64,000 bases of DNA from Frisingicoccus caecimuris (GTDB taxonomy: Bacteria > Bacillota > Clostridia > Lachnospirales > Lachnospiraceae). Within the stretch, counting starts at the first letter, position 1, and every line of letters starts with the position of its first letter. The stretch covers positions 41,757 through 105,756 of the forward strand of contig NZ_SLXA01000008.1 in the NCBI RefSeq assembly GCF_004340975.1, in the 5' to 3' direction. Positions 45,586 to 55,001 of the stretch are shown here, piece after piece. Position numbers and translations under genes: made by a program. The notes below the pieces were generated by a model, which searched no databases, had not been told where the DNA came from, and was given only the letters and a program-made list of their open reading frames with translations.

Positions 45586-46275
45586 TTATTTGCCCGATGT
45601 CGGTATATAAGGGATGATTTTATTTGCCAGCTCAGAAGCCGTCATCGTCTGAAGCCATACTTTTCCAGGGCCTTCGAGAACTGTCAGGAAAAGTCCTTCT
45701 CCACCGAAGAAAATATTTGAAAATCCCTTCACCATCTCGATGGAGTATTTCACTCTTTCTTCAAAATAGGCTACATTTCCCGAATCAATTTTCATTTTCT
45801 GTCCCGGAGCCAATTCATACTCGCACACAGTTCCATCCAACTCAAGAAATGCCATTCCGTTTCCGGAAAGACGCTGGAGGACAAAGCCCTCGCCGCCGAA
45901 CATACCGCTGGATATCTTTTTAGTCAGCACCGCATCCAGTTCCACGCTGTGCTGAGCGCAGAGAAACGCCCCTTTCTGTGCAATATATGTATTTCCAGGT
46001 GAAATTTCCAGCGCATGGATTTCTCCAGGCATCGATGACGCCATGGTAATCTCCTGTCCATCCTGTTCTGCGGTGTACGTTGCCATAAAAAGGGAATCCC
46101 CCGAAAACATCCGACCCAGACCTTTCATCAATCCTCCGTGGGTATTCGTCTCCATGGAAATACCATCTGTCATCCAGCTCATACCTCCGGACTGGGTATA
46201 AATACTTTCTCCCCGATTCATCCGGACAGATACAGCCGGAAATGGATTGCCAAATACTTTGTACTGCATATTCAT
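45586..46275 (-). CDS. AIM24/TIGR00266 family protein
   Basis: A 229-residue all-beta protein of the AIM24 (DUF124) family. It has the family start YKVFGNPFPAVSVRMNRGES, GGMSWMTDGI and the glycine-rich repeats GEGFVLQRLSGNGMAFLELDG. No signal peptide. The function is unknown in bacteria. It is probably co-transcribed with the gene upstream, separated by 66 bases. Confidence 0.88.
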   Translation of the reverse strand: MNMQYKVFGNPFPAVSVRMNRGESIYTQSGGMSWMTDGISMETNTHGGLMKGLGRMFSGDSLFMATYTAEQDGQEITMASSMPGEIHALEISPGNTYIAQKGAFLCAQHSVELDAVLTKKISSGMFGGEGFVLQRLSGNGMAFLELDGTVCEYELAPGQKMKIDSGNVAYFEERVKYSIEMVKGFSNIFFGGEGLFLTVLEGPGKVWLQTMTASELANKIIPYIPTSGK

Positions 46276-46341
46276 AACCTCCCTTTATTTTTTTCTTTAG
46301 TATATCATGACAACGCTTGTAAAAAAACTTAATATTTCCTT

Positions 46342-47379
46342 TCAGGCAAGGAATGTGTACCAATACCCAAAATCACTGCTTTCGCCATTTCCCTCCCTAA
46401 TTGGCTTAAATTCCCGAAATCCGAACATATTCGCCATAAATGCTTCCCTGGAATGCCGTGTTCCCGGCACGCCCAAAATGTAACTGCCTCCCCTTTCCTC
46501 TTCCGGCTTCAGACGTGCCAGGATCAAATGACGGTAACTGTAATATCCATGAAGCAGGAAACTGTTGCTTCCATAGGACCAGCAATCGATCGGCATCATT
46601 CCGATATCCTGTGGTTCCAGACGGACGCAGGCTTCCACGCCATCATCCTCAAAGGGGTACATCCCCGGACACTGGTCAAGAATTTTTCCAAAATTTCTGC
46701 ATCGTTCATCTGCTTCCATCGTTATCAGAATACCATCCTCCGCCTTTTTATCTTCTTTTTGCTCTTCGATCGCCTCGGCTTCTGTTTCCGCTTTTTCTTT
46801 TATAACCATCTCTGCCTCTGACGCCGTCCCCATTTCCTCCGTCAAAACAGATATTCCTTTCTCTTCCAGCGCCGGAGCAGATGAGGTCATCTCTTTCGGC
46901 TCAATCTCAGACTCTGGGATGGATATACTTTCCGGCCCCTCCTCAGGCTCCGGGATGGATATATTTTCTGTCCCGGCCGCCGACTCTTCCCACTGGGTAC
47001 GAAAATGACGAATATCCAAATCACCATGGTCCCATCGTGTACCATAGAATTTTTCCCCTTCACCCCGGATGATCATACCGGACATCTGATCCAGCCGATA
47101 ACCAGAACCGGCAATATTCATCGTATCCGTTCTGAAATTCCAATCACTGCCATGGTTTTTTATCTGAACATCTCCAATATAAACCCCTCTGAGATCCTGA
47201 CCAAAACGAATAAACATATACACCTGGCACCGTTCCAGACCGGTATAGACATTCTTTAAAGACAGTCCGATCCGGCACTGGCCATTCCGGCTTTCCACTT
47301 TAACAAAACCGGCATTCATGGTTTTTAATCCATTCTCATAGAGATACATATAGGAAACAAAACGACTATAATCCGACAT
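46342..47379 (-). CDS. Hypothetical protein with two conserved ends and an acidic linker
   Basis: A 345-residue protein. The N-terminal part (residues 1-125, with YMYLYENGLKTMNAGFVKVE) resembles a domain of unknown function found widely in Lachnospiraceae, possibly the one called DUF6128. Residues ~130-225 are a Glu/Ser/Pro-rich low-complexity linker. The C-terminal part has PIDCWSYGSNSFLLHGYYSYRHL and YILGVPGTRHSREAFMANMFGF, which looks conserved. No membrane helix. It is not an enzyme I recognise. Confidence 0.75.
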   Translation of the reverse strand: MSDYSRFVSYMYLYENGLKTMNAGFVKVESRNGQCRIGLSLKNVYTGLERCQVYMFIRFGQDLRGVYIGDVQIKNHGSDWNFRTDTMNIAGSGYRLDQMSGMIIRGEGEKFYGTRWDHGDLDIRHFRTQWEESAAGTENISIPEPEEGPESISIPESEIEPKEMTSSAPALEEKGISVLTEEMGTASEAEMVIKEKAETEAEAIEEQKEDKKAEDGILITMEADERCRNFGKILDQCPGMYPFEDDGVEACVRLEPQDIGMMPIDCWSYGSNSFLLHGYYSYRHLILARLKPEEERGGSYILGVPGTRHSREAFMANMFGFREFKPIREGNGESSDFGYWYTFLA

Positions 47380-47439
47380 AGAAAAATCCTCCTTTTTGAC
47401 TATCCTATGCGTCAGACCGGAGGAATATTTCTATAACTT

Positions 47440-48312
47440 TTATGGATTTATTTTTTTGTTCAATACATTAGCCAGCCCGGCAAATTGCTCCAGAGTCAAT
47501 GCCTCTCCACGAATTGTCTCCGGCAAACCGACTTCCCGGATAGCGTCCACTATGTCTTCTTTGGTTGCTGTGACCAGATTGGAATTTTTCAATCCGTTCT
47601 GCAATGTCTTTCTTCTCTGGTTAAATGAAGCCCGAATCATATTAAAAAGCAGTTCCTCATTATCCACAGATACTGCCGGCGTCTTATGCCGTGTAAGACG
47701 AATCACTGCCGAATCCACATTTGGCCTTGGTATAAAACAATTCGCCGGAACATTGGCTACCAGATAAGGTTCGGCATAATATTGGACCGCCAACGAAAGT
47801 GCTCCGTAATCCTTGCTTCCCGGTCCGACTTTCATTCGGTCCGCCACTTCCTTCTGAACCATCACTGTAATATTATCAATCGGCACATGACTCTCAAAAA
47901 GTCCCATGATAATCGGCGTGGTAATGTAATAAGGCAGATTGGCCACAACCTTAATCGGCTTTCCATCATTTCTTTCCATCGCCAGCGCCCGGATATCTAC
48001 TTTCAATATATCTTCGTTAATAATCGTCACATTATCATACTCAAATAAGGTTTCATTCAAAATCGGTATCAACTTTCTGTCAATCTCAACGGCTGCCACT
48101 TCCCGGGCGGCCTCTGCCATATATTGGGTCATCGTCCCAATTCCCGGACCGATCTCCAATACAAAATCATCCTTTGTTACCTGGGCGCCGAGAATGATTT
48201 TGGAAATCACATGCTCATCAATCAAAAAATTCTGCCCGAATTTTTTTTGAAAATTAAACTGATATTTTTTTATCGTCTCAATCGTCTTCTGTGGATTTGA
48301 TAGCTTTTCCAT
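47440..48312 (-). CDS. rsmA: 16S rRNA (adenine1518-N6/adenine1519-N6)-dimethyltransferase
   Basis: A 290-residue KsgA/RsmA enzyme that dimethylates two adenosines near the 3' end of 16S rRNA. It shows KKFGQNFLID at residue 27, LEIGPGIGTMTQYMA (motif I) and the catalytic NLPYYITTP. The start is the ATG at 48312 with AAAGGAG upstream; a TTG two codons earlier is unlikely. It is a standalone gene, divergent from the phosphoesterase gene. Confidence 0.96.
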   Translation of the reverse strand: MEKLSNPQKTIETIKKYQFNFQKKFGQNFLIDEHVISKIILGAQVTKDDFVLEIGPGIGTMTQYMAEAAREVAAVEIDRKLIPILNETLFEYDNVTIINEDILKVDIRALAMERNDGKPIKVVANLPYYITTPIIMGLFESHVPIDNITVMVQKEVADRMKVGPGSKDYGALSLAVQYYAEPYLVANVPANCFIPRPNVDSAVIRLTRHKTPAVSVDNEELLFNMIRASFNQRRKTLQNGLKNSNLVTATKEDIVDAIREVGLPETIRGEALTLEQFAGLANVLNKKINP

Positions 48313-48457
48313 GTACAACTCCTTTTACTATTTCCCATATCTCCTAACAGTTTATCGTTCCATGAATCAAATGTCAACCGAGAGACGCTCTGTCTTGGAC
48401 TCGAAATAGAAATTGTGGTATACTGTGAATAAAGCAACGACAAAAAGGAAGTTTACT

Positions 48458-49675
48458 ATGATTGCATTATTTTTATCACCACTTTATCTCATCGGAAATG
48501 TTTATATCTGCTGCCGCACCCTTCAATGGCTTTCCGCCTGTTCAGACACTACATCCAGATCCGGGTTTCGGCTGTTCTTTATAATCACCTACACATTTTT
48601 GGCCTTATCCATTGGCCTGGCTTTTATCCTGCCCCATTCAGGGTTCCAGAGAATTCTGGCCTGCATTGGCACCTATTGGCTTGGAATTCTCTTATACATA
48701 ATTATCATCCTGGGTGCTGTCGAACTGATTCGGCTGATTTTACATATTACCCACACCGTCCCCTTCCAAACTCTCACCGACAGAAAAATTTTTATCGCTA
48801 CAGGTCTGATCTGTATTGCCGCAATTGCATTTTTCTGTATATGGGGTATCATCAGCGCTGTCCACGTTCGCAGTACGAACTATGAAATAACCATTGATAA
48901 AAATGGGGGAAAATTAGATGAATTAAATATCGCCCTCGTAGCAGACTTGCATCTTGGCTACACAGTCGGTCCGCGAATGATACAGCAGATGGTGGATAAA
49001 ATCAATGCCCAGAATCCAGACATCATTCTGATCGCTGGCGATATCTTTGACAATGACTATGATGCCATTGGAAATCCTGAAGAACTCATTCGCATCCTTT
49101 CCCAACTCCGCAGCAAATATGGAACTTATGCCGTTTACGGCAATCACGATACCGACGAAAAAATTCTTGCCGGCTTCACTTTTCCTTCCAAAGAAAAAAA
49201 GACGAGTGACCCGCGAATGGATGACTTCCTTCAACAAGCCGGCATCCGGTTAATCAATGAAGAAACCCTGCTCATCGATGATTCCTTTTATCTTGTTGGC
49301 CGTGCAGATGAGGAGCGGCCCGGCCGCGGTGTTGACATCCGAAAAAATCCGCAGGAAATCATGGACAATCTCGACATCAGCAAGCCGGTCATCGTTGTGG
49401 AACATGAGCCCAAATTTCTACAGGCACTCGCTGACGCCGGAATTGATCTGCATTTATGCGGTCATACCCATGACGGTCAGACATTTCCAGCCAACTTTCT
49501 CTGTAAACTGGTCTGGGAAAATCCGGCGGGATATCTGAAAAAAGATAATATGCAGAGCATCGTTACTTCCGGTGTTGGTCTTTTCGGGCCAAATATGCGG
49601 GTCGGTACAAAAAGCGAAGTAGTGCATATTCAGGTTCATTTTAAATATTCTTCCAGACAGATCCCCTGTCGATAA
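48458..49675 (+). CDS. Membrane-anchored metallophosphoesterase
   Basis: A 405-residue protein. Four or five membrane helices occupy about residues 1-145, followed by a calcineurin-like phosphoesterase domain with VADLHLG, AGDIFDNDYDA, YGNHD and LCGHTHDGQTFP, which bind two metal ions. Members (YkuE-like) may hydrolyse UDP-sugars or lipid phosphates; the substrate here is not known. The ATG at 48458 follows AAAGGAAG. Its 3' end overlaps a vanY relic on the other strand by 40 bases. Confidence 0.9.
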   Translation: MIALFLSPLYLIGNVYICCRTLQWLSACSDTTSRSGFRLFFIITYTFLALSIGLAFILPHSGFQRILACIGTYWLGILLYIIIILGAVELIRLILHITHTVPFQTLTDRKIFIATGLICIAAIAFFCIWGIISAVHVRSTNYEITIDKNGGKLDELNIALVADLHLGYTVGPRMIQQMVDKINAQNPDIILIAGDIFDNDYDAIGNPEELIRILSQLRSKYGTYAVYGNHDTDEKILAGFTFPSKEKKTSDPRMDDFLQQAGIRLINEETLLIDDSFYLVGRADEERPGRGVDIRKNPQEIMDNLDISKPVIVVEHEPKFLQALADAGIDLHLCGHTHDGQTFPANFLCKLVWENPAGYLKKDNMQSIVTSGVGLFGPNMRVGTKSEVVHIQVHFKYSSRQIPCR

Positions 49676-49773
49676 ATGTCCTCCGCAATTGCTTTTCCAA
49701 CGTATCTGTAATGCCACGGTTCGTAGCCGATTCCGGTAATATCTGTTTTATCTTCCGGATATCGTAGAATAGA
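49636..49773 (-). pseudogene. C-terminal relic of a VanY-type D-Ala-D-Ala carboxypeptidase
   Basis: Forty-five codons plus stop encode the end of a VanY domain: ILRYPEDKTDITGIGYEPWH followed by YRYVGKAIAEDIY and LEEYLK. The Glu-Pro-Trp-His metal-binding block is unmistakable. Directly upstream an in-frame TAA (49774-49776) interrupts it, and the rest of the enzyme is missing before tatD ends at 49823. The fragment is a decayed gene, trimmed by deletion. Confidence 0.8.
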
Positions 49774-49822
49774 TTATATCGAAAAGAGGCTGCCGACACT
49801 TTAATATTTCTTGATTTAATTC

Positions 49823-50626
49823 CTAAGAAAACATTAATTTTGACATACGATACATATTCTTTCCATTTTCCCATGTCACCGCTTCCACCTCATCTGCCGG
49901 GATTCCCTTTAACTGTGAAATGGTCTCAATGACATATGGCAGATTCAGAGAACTATTCCTCTTTCCCCGATGAGGTTCCGGCGCCAGATATGGGCAGTCG
50001 GTCTCAAGCACAATCCGATCCATCGGAGCATACTGAACAACATCTTTTAAAACTCTGGCATTTTTGTAAGTGATAACGCCGCCAATTCCCAAATAAAAAC
50101 CCTTATTCAGATAATTGCGGGCCATTTCCACCGAGTATGAATAGCAATGAATCACGCCGCCGATATCTTCACATTTCAATCCATTCATCATATCCCACGT
50201 ATCTTTTGCCGCCTCTCTGGAATGAATCACCACCGGAAGCCCTGTTTTCCGAGCCAGTTCCATTTGCTTCTCAAACCAGTGTTTCTGTTTTTCACGTTGC
50301 TCCGGATCCTTTTCCCAATAATAATCCAGACCGATTTCACCGACAGCGACAATTTTTCCCTGTTCTTCAACAGATTCCTCCACCAGACAGGTCAGCCACT
50401 GGAAACTACGTTCATCCAGACAATCCACATCACTCGGATGTACCCCGGCCGCCGCATAAATAAAATCATATTGCTTCGCCAACGCCACAGCCCGACGGGT
50501 GGAATCAATGTCTGCGCCAATGTCTACAACACGCCCGATTCCTGAAACCTGAAGCTGCTTGATCAGCTCTTCTCTGTCCGCATCAAATTTTCTATCATCA
50601 TAATGTGCATGTGTATCAAAAATCAT
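49823..50626 (-). CDS. TatD family metal-dependent DNase
   Basis: A 267-residue TIM-barrel hydrolase with MIFDTHAHYDD at the start, GEIGLDYYW near residue 97, VIHSREA, GGVIHCYSYS and VLETDCPYLAPEP, giving all the metal ligands. TatD proteins are 3'-5' DNases or deacylases (D-tyrosyl-tRNA has been proposed). The gene has no evident operon partner. Confidence 0.93.
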   Translation of the reverse strand: MIFDTHAHYDDRKFDADREELIKQLQVSGIGRVVDIGADIDSTRRAVALAKQYDFIYAAAGVHPSDVDCLDERSFQWLTCLVEESVEEQGKIVAVGEIGLDYYWEKDPEQREKQKHWFEKQMELARKTGLPVVIHSREAAKDTWDMMNGLKCEDIGGVIHCYSYSVEMARNYLNKGFYLGIGGVITYKNARVLKDVVQYAPMDRIVLETDCPYLAPEPHRGKRNSSLNLPYVIETISQLKGIPADEVEAVTWENGKNMYRMSKLMFS

Positions 50627-50641
50627 AATACTCCTCCTAAA

Positions 50642-51490
50642 TTATACTTCAAACTTTTCAAAAAATATTTTCGTAATATTGGATATATACCGGTCATCCC
50701 GTTTCACCAACACCAATTGTGTTTTCAGTGCTTCCTCTTTCAGGTTCCAGATTTGAATTCCTGGAATATCTGCGGCAAAGGATTCAGGCAAAAGCGCAAT
50801 TCCCATCCCGGCCCGGGCCATTTGAATACTCGTCCAGGCATTATCTGCCATACAGGCCAAACGAATCGTGAGCCCTTTATCCTCAAAAACCTGACGAATT
50901 GAAGCCTCCCATCGCCGGTATAGCACAAGGGGATGCTCAGCCACCCCGATCAATCCGGTTTGCTCCGGCAAATGCCCCGGCAATCCGGCAGCCACAAAAT
51001 ATTCTTCCTGATATTTATGACATATAAAACCGGTCTCCGGAAAAGGCGCACGAACCAATGCCAGATCAATTTGATTCGTTTTCAGTCCATTCAATAGCTG
51101 ATACGTATTTCCTTCATAAATCTGAAAATTGACTTCCGGATATAATTCGCGAAATGCCATCATTCTCTGTACCACACAGCCAGTCACCGAAGATGATACC
51201 ATTCCCATGCGCAGCGTCCCACGGAGTCCATTCCCCAGGCTGTCAATTTCCATCTTGGCTGCCGAAGCCATATCTAATATGGCATTGGCACGCTCATACA
51301 TTAATTCCCCTGCATCTGTCAATGTAATGCTTCGAAGACCCCGCTCAAAAAGCACGACGCCCAATTCTGCCTCCAGCAGCTTCATCTGATTGCTTAAAGG
51401 CGGCTGAGAAATGTGCAGTTTTTTTGCCGCTGCCGAGATACTTCCTTCATCAACAATCGCTGTAAAATAGCCCAGCTGCTTCAAATCCAT
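50642..51490 (-). CDS. LysR-family regulator, divergent from chromate transporters
   Basis: A 282-residue LysR protein. The helix-turn-helix is at MDLKQLGYFTAIVDEGSISA then ISQPPLSNQMKLLEAELG. The effector domain begins near residue 90 (LRMGMVSSSVTGCV). The start at 51490 is set by the family N-terminus and GGTGGTGA upstream. It is divergent from the chrA pair, which LysR proteins of this kind usually control. Confidence 0.92.
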   Translation of the reverse strand: MDLKQLGYFTAIVDEGSISAAAKKLHISQPPLSNQMKLLEAELGVVLFERGLRSITLTDAGELMYERANAILDMASAAKMEIDSLGNGLRGTLRMGMVSSSVTGCVVQRMMAFRELYPEVNFQIYEGNTYQLLNGLKTNQIDLALVRAPFPETGFICHKYQEEYFVAAGLPGHLPEQTGLIGVAEHPLVLYRRWEASIRQVFEDKGLTIRLACMADNAWTSIQMARAGMGIALLPESFAADIPGIQIWNLKEEALKTQLVLVKRDDRYISNITKIFFEKFEV

Positions 51491-51677
51491 AAAATCACCA
51501 CCTGATACATTATTGCACAAAGCACGGCGATGTATATCTTTTTGATATAGATCATATACTTTTTTAATACTTTTCATATATATTTATTTATGATATGATA
51601 CCAATAGTTTCGGGGAAAATCAAGCATTTCCCTAAGATATCATGGAAATACTATATCGTTGAGGAGGAATCACATTT

Positions 51678-52229
51678 ATGAAAGAATTTTTAAACCTCTT
51701 CATGGCCTTCTTCCGAATCGGCGCCTTTACCTTCGGCGGCGGTTACGCCATGCTCCCAATGCTTCAAAAAGAAGTTGTTGAGAAATACCACTGGGCCACT
51801 GAAGATGAAATTATGGACTATTTCGCCATTGGTCAATGCACACCGGGGATTATTGCAGTAAACACCGCAACCTTTGTCGGTTACAAGACTAAAGGTGTCC
51901 TTGGAGGTATTGTTGCTACCCTTGGCATCATCACCCCATCATTGATCATTATCACATTGATCGCTGCCTTTTTGCAGAATTTTGCCGATCTTGCCGTCGT
52001 TAAATATGCTTTCAACGGGATTCGTGCCTGCGTTTGTGTTCTGATTTTTAACGCCGTCTCCAAGTTGGCTAAAAAATCGGTTATTGATAAAATCTGCCTC
52101 GGTATCTGTGTCGTTGTTTTGCTTTTATCCTTATTTTCTCCATTGTCTCCGGCGCTTATTGTTATTCTTGCCGGTATCGCAGGCGTCCTCTTTAAACGCA
52201 CAGGTATCTCAGGAGGTGAAAAGAAATGA
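51678..52229 (+). CDS. Chromate transporter half-protein
   Basis: A 183-residue membrane protein of the CHR family, short-chain type, with FMAFFRIGAFTFGGGYAMLPMLQKE at the start and PGIIAVNTATFVGYK near residue 57; five or so membrane helices. Short CHR proteins work as pairs. The product of the next gene is its partner. The ligand may be chromate or another anion such as sulfate or malonate-like compounds. Confidence 0.92.
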   Translation: MKEFLNLFMAFFRIGAFTFGGGYAMLPMLQKEVVEKYHWATEDEIMDYFAIGQCTPGIIAVNTATFVGYKTKGVLGGIVATLGIITPSLIIITLIAAFLQNFADLAVVKYAFNGIRACVCVLIFNAVSKLAKKSVIDKICLGICVVVLLLSLFSPLSPALIVILAGIAGVLFKRTGISGGEKK

Positions 52230-52792
52230 CCACACTTTTACGTTTAGCATTTGAATTTTTTAAGACCGGACTTTTTGCTGTCGGCGGCGGACTGGCTACC
52301 CTGCCTTTCCTCTATGCCATGGGATCAGCTACCGGATGGTTTAACGCCCAGGATGTGGCCAACATGATCGCCATTTCCGAGTCCACGCCCGGACCTATGG
52401 GCGTCAATATGGCAACCTATGTAGGATTTACCTCTTTCGGACTTCCGGGCGCACTCGTCGGACCACTGGCCCTCGTATTTCCTTCCGTTGTCATCATCAT
52501 CCTCATATCAAAGATTTTAAATAAATTCAAAGAATCCAAACTGGTACAGGATGTTTTCTATGGACTTCGTCCGGCCTCCACCGGTTTGATCATCGCTGCC
52601 GGTCTTGGCGTTGCCAAAATTGCTCTGCTCCATCTGGACCAGTATGAAATCACAAAAAGCTTTGCCGACCTGTTAAATTATAAAGCTATTATTCTGGCTT
52701 TAGTCATCTACTTCGTCATGAAGAAAAAAGACTTCCATCCAATTCTCATGGTGGTAGCCTCCGCCGTTATCGGAATTATTTTTAAATTTTAA
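52226..52792 (+). CDS. Chromate transporter half-protein
   Basis: A 188-residue second CHR-family protein with FEFFKTGLFAVGGGLATLPF at the start and PGPMGVNMATYVGF near residue 55. Its ATG overlaps the TGA of the upstream gene (ATGA), so the two are coupled and opposite in membrane orientation. A terminator follows. Confidence 0.92.
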   Translation: MTTLLRLAFEFFKTGLFAVGGGLATLPFLYAMGSATGWFNAQDVANMIAISESTPGPMGVNMATYVGFTSFGLPGALVGPLALVFPSVVIIILISKILNKFKESKLVQDVFYGLRPASTGLIIAAGLGVAKIALLHLDQYEITKSFADLLNYKAIILALVIYFVMKKKDFHPILMVVASAVIGIIFKF

Positions 52793-52796
52793 GAGC

Positions 52797-52850
52797 AAAA
52801 ACAGTGCAGTCTTGAAATTCGGAACATGATTTCTCTGACTGCACTGTTTT
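52797..52850 (+). terminator. Terminator of the chromate transporter operon
   Basis: Stem of about 14 bp, AAAACAGTGCAGTC (52797-52811 region) with GACTGCACTGTTTT (52837-52850), followed by T. Confidence 0.85.
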
Positions 52851-53135
52851 TCGATTTTCTCCGAAAGAATTCGCTGTCTATCGTCTCTTTAATTATGTTT
52901 TCATCTCGAACACCGTCGATGAATGATGATTGATAAAGTCGTCTTTATATTTTAAAATTAACTTATCTTCTATAGCGGCTTCGGTTCCGCTGACACAAAA
53001 TTTCTTATTTTTACATATCTATTCCATTTTCTTTTCATTGCGGTTCCGCACAGCCTTTTTTCATCCCATTGTTACAGCATGCAGGACACCCGATAAAAAC
53101 AACCACCTTGGGAAGAAAAAATTTACTCACATGAT
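52851..53135. other. Intergenic stretch with no recognised gene
   Basis: About 285 bases between the chromate transporter terminator and the rex terminator. Only two tiny hairpins (AGCGG...CCGCT and TGCGGttCCGCA) and AT-rich sequence are seen. No ribosome binding site or convincing frame on either strand. Confidence 0.5.
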
Positions 53136-53183
53136 AAAAAGGGGCAGTCCCACAGCCATTTCTCAGGCCCTTCGGGGCTACCC
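53136..53183 (-). terminator. Terminator of rex
   Basis: Stem GGGTAGCCC (minus strand, from 53183) with GGG-A-CTGCCC ending near 53142 and followed by five T (53136-53140). Confidence 0.6.
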
Positions 53184-53218
53184 TCTTCCTTCTGCACCAA
53201 TATTTTTACTGATATAAC

Positions 53219-53857
53219 TTATGCCTGCTTCTTCAGAAGATTTTTATATTCGTAGGCCAATGTCATCAGATTTTCATCTAAATGCACATTTTTAACACAT
53301 ATATGAAGCATTGTATTTAAATCCACAGGCGTAAAATTCCAAATCGCTTGTATTCCTGTTTTTTCCAGATACATCCCAACATCCAGCGCTGCTTCCTCCG
53401 GAATCGTCAACACCGCAATATCTACCTGGTTTTCCTGAACAAAACTTTCCAGAGCATCCATCATCATGACCTTAATATTCCGAATAGCAAAACCATTTAA
53501 ACGCGGATTAATATCAAAAATTCCAATCAATTCAAACCCAACCTTGTCAAACTGATAATTTGCCAGAGCCTGACCCAGATTACCGGCCCCAACAACAATC
53601 ATCCGTTTCATTCTGTCAAGATCAAGTATTTTTCCAATTTCTTCTCTTAAATATTTCACATTATACCCATATCCCTGCAGTCCGAATTCTCCAAAGCTAC
53701 AGAAATCCTGCCGAATCTGTGAAGATGTTAATCCCATTCTCCGGCTGAGTTCCATCGATGAAATCCGATTCGTTTTTTCTTCCAAAAGTTCTCCCAAATA
53801 CCGATAATAACGTGGAAGTCTTTGGATAACCACCTCAGGTACCTTGTCTAATTTCAT
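53219..53857 (-). CDS. rex: Redox-sensing transcriptional repressor Rex
   Basis: A 212-residue repressor that binds DNA when NAD+ is high and releases it on NADH. The N-terminal winged helix contains SSQIRQDFCSFGEFG; the Rossmann domain begins with VVGAGNLGQALANY near residue 92. The start MKLDKVPEV (53857) is supported by GGTGG and family length. It is co-transcribed with the thioesterase-fusion gene, overlapping its frame region by zero but spaced 25 bases. Candidate Rex boxes lie before both lactate permeases. Confidence 0.94.
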   Translation of the reverse strand: MKLDKVPEVVIQRLPRYYRYLGELLEEKTNRISSMELSRRMGLTSSQIRQDFCSFGEFGLQGYGYNVKYLREEIGKILDLDRMKRMIVVGAGNLGQALANYQFDKVGFELIGIFDINPRLNGFAIRNIKVMMMDALESFVQENQVDIAVLTIPEEAALDVGMYLEKTGIQAIWNFTPVDLNTMLHICVKNVHLDENLMTLAYEYKNLLKKQA

Positions 53858-53882
53858 ATGCCACCTTCCTCGTCTAAAACCG

Positions 53883-54845
53883 TCATTTCTGCAAATTACA
53901 AAAAACAAATTCGGCACAAGCGACTAACAGATCCTGATCATCCCGAATCTCCACATCCAGATGACGAATACTCTTGCCTAATTTTCTTGGTTTAGCTTCG
54001 GCAAGCAGAAATTTTGGCGAAAACGCCGGATTAAAATATTGAATATAACTATTCACAGTGGTTGATATCCCTCCCTGCGAACCTATCGTAAATCCACAGA
54101 CCGCATCTGCCAACGTAAAAATACATCCGCCGTGAACAACGCCAAGGGGATTTAAATGTTCCGGCCGGATTTTTAATTTACCATAATATTTATCATTTTG
54201 ACCTTTGATCAATTCTATACCAATATTTTTTCCAAAATCATTCTGCCCAAGAACTGCAAATCCAGCATATTCAAGATGAACATTGTTTTTTTTACTCACC
54301 AGATAAATTGTATGATATTCCGCCTTATCCACTGTCAGAAAAACGGCGGAATCCGGTGTACACAAAACCGATCCATCGTCCCATTTCAATGAAAATTCTG
54401 CGTCCGCGCCAAAAAAAGCGATCACACAGGCTCCCACTGCTTCCCCAATTCGCATTTTCACCGAATCATTTATATTTAGACGACGCATATTCCCACGAAC
54501 ATTATGCGCCATTGTTGCCGATAATACCATGCCGTCCGTCAATGCTTTATATTTACTCTCATTCTGTGCAAAATATGATTGACCCGGACGATATAAAAAG
54601 CTTCTTTCCGTTCCTTCTTGTTCCAGGCACTGTTTTTCCACTTCCAAAACGTCCTTCAATTCTCCGGACAATACATAAAATTGCGTGCTCATTCCTTCAT
54701 TATTAAAATATAATTCTTCATTTTTCTTCAAGAAGTTCAGAGAAAATTTGAACTGGAAATCAGAATTCTGACATTCCTTTACATCCAAATAACCGTATAT
54801 ATCTCTATCTTGATTTTCTTTTAAAGAAAATGTCTTCACTTCCAT
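53883..54845 (-). CDS. Fusion of an unknown beta-rich domain with a PaaI-type hotdog thioesterase
   Basis: A 320-residue protein. The C-terminal ~115 residues are a PaaI-family thioesterase with HLNPLGVVHGGCIFTLADAV, containing the catalytic-site HGG. The N-terminal ~200 residues match no domain I know and look beta-rich, possibly two cupin-like repeats. It lies immediately upstream of rex on the same strand, and next to the acyl-CoA operon, so a role in acyl-CoA hydrolysis linked to redox state is plausible. Confidence 0.75.
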   Translation of the reverse strand: MEVKTFSLKENQDRDIYGYLDVKECQNSDFQFKFSLNFLKKNEELYFNNEGMSTQFYVLSGELKDVLEVEKQCLEQEGTERSFLYRPGQSYFAQNESKYKALTDGMVLSATMAHNVRGNMRRLNINDSVKMRIGEAVGACVIAFFGADAEFSLKWDDGSVLCTPDSAVFLTVDKAEYHTIYLVSKKNNVHLEYAGFAVLGQNDFGKNIGIELIKGQNDKYYGKLKIRPEHLNPLGVVHGGCIFTLADAVCGFTIGSQGGISTTVNSYIQYFNPAFSPKFLLAEAKPRKLGKSIRHLDVEIRDDQDLLVACAEFVFCNLQK

Positions 54846-54883
54846 AAATTTTCACCCTCTTATTCCATTCTTTCCCAAACGGG

Positions 54884-54924
54884 AATCAGCGGAAAACAGT
54901 CTCTCACCTGATTTCCGCTGATTT
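54884..54924 (-). terminator. Hairpin after etfA
   Basis: Perfect 11-bp stem ATCAGCGGAAA (54885-54895) with TTTCCGCTGAT (54912-54922). The T run is weak on the minus strand, so termination may be partial before the thioesterase-rex unit. Confidence 0.6.
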
Positions 54925-55001
54925 TAGTATGAACACGTATTGGTTGTGGTGCAATCAAGCTTTACTTGCTCATACCTGTTTAAGGAGTTTAATAATATGA
55001 T

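Noticed and set aside
52930..53217. Plus-strand frame of 95 codons before rex's end
   Set aside because: No ribosome binding site, no recognisable motif, and it runs through the rex terminator stem.
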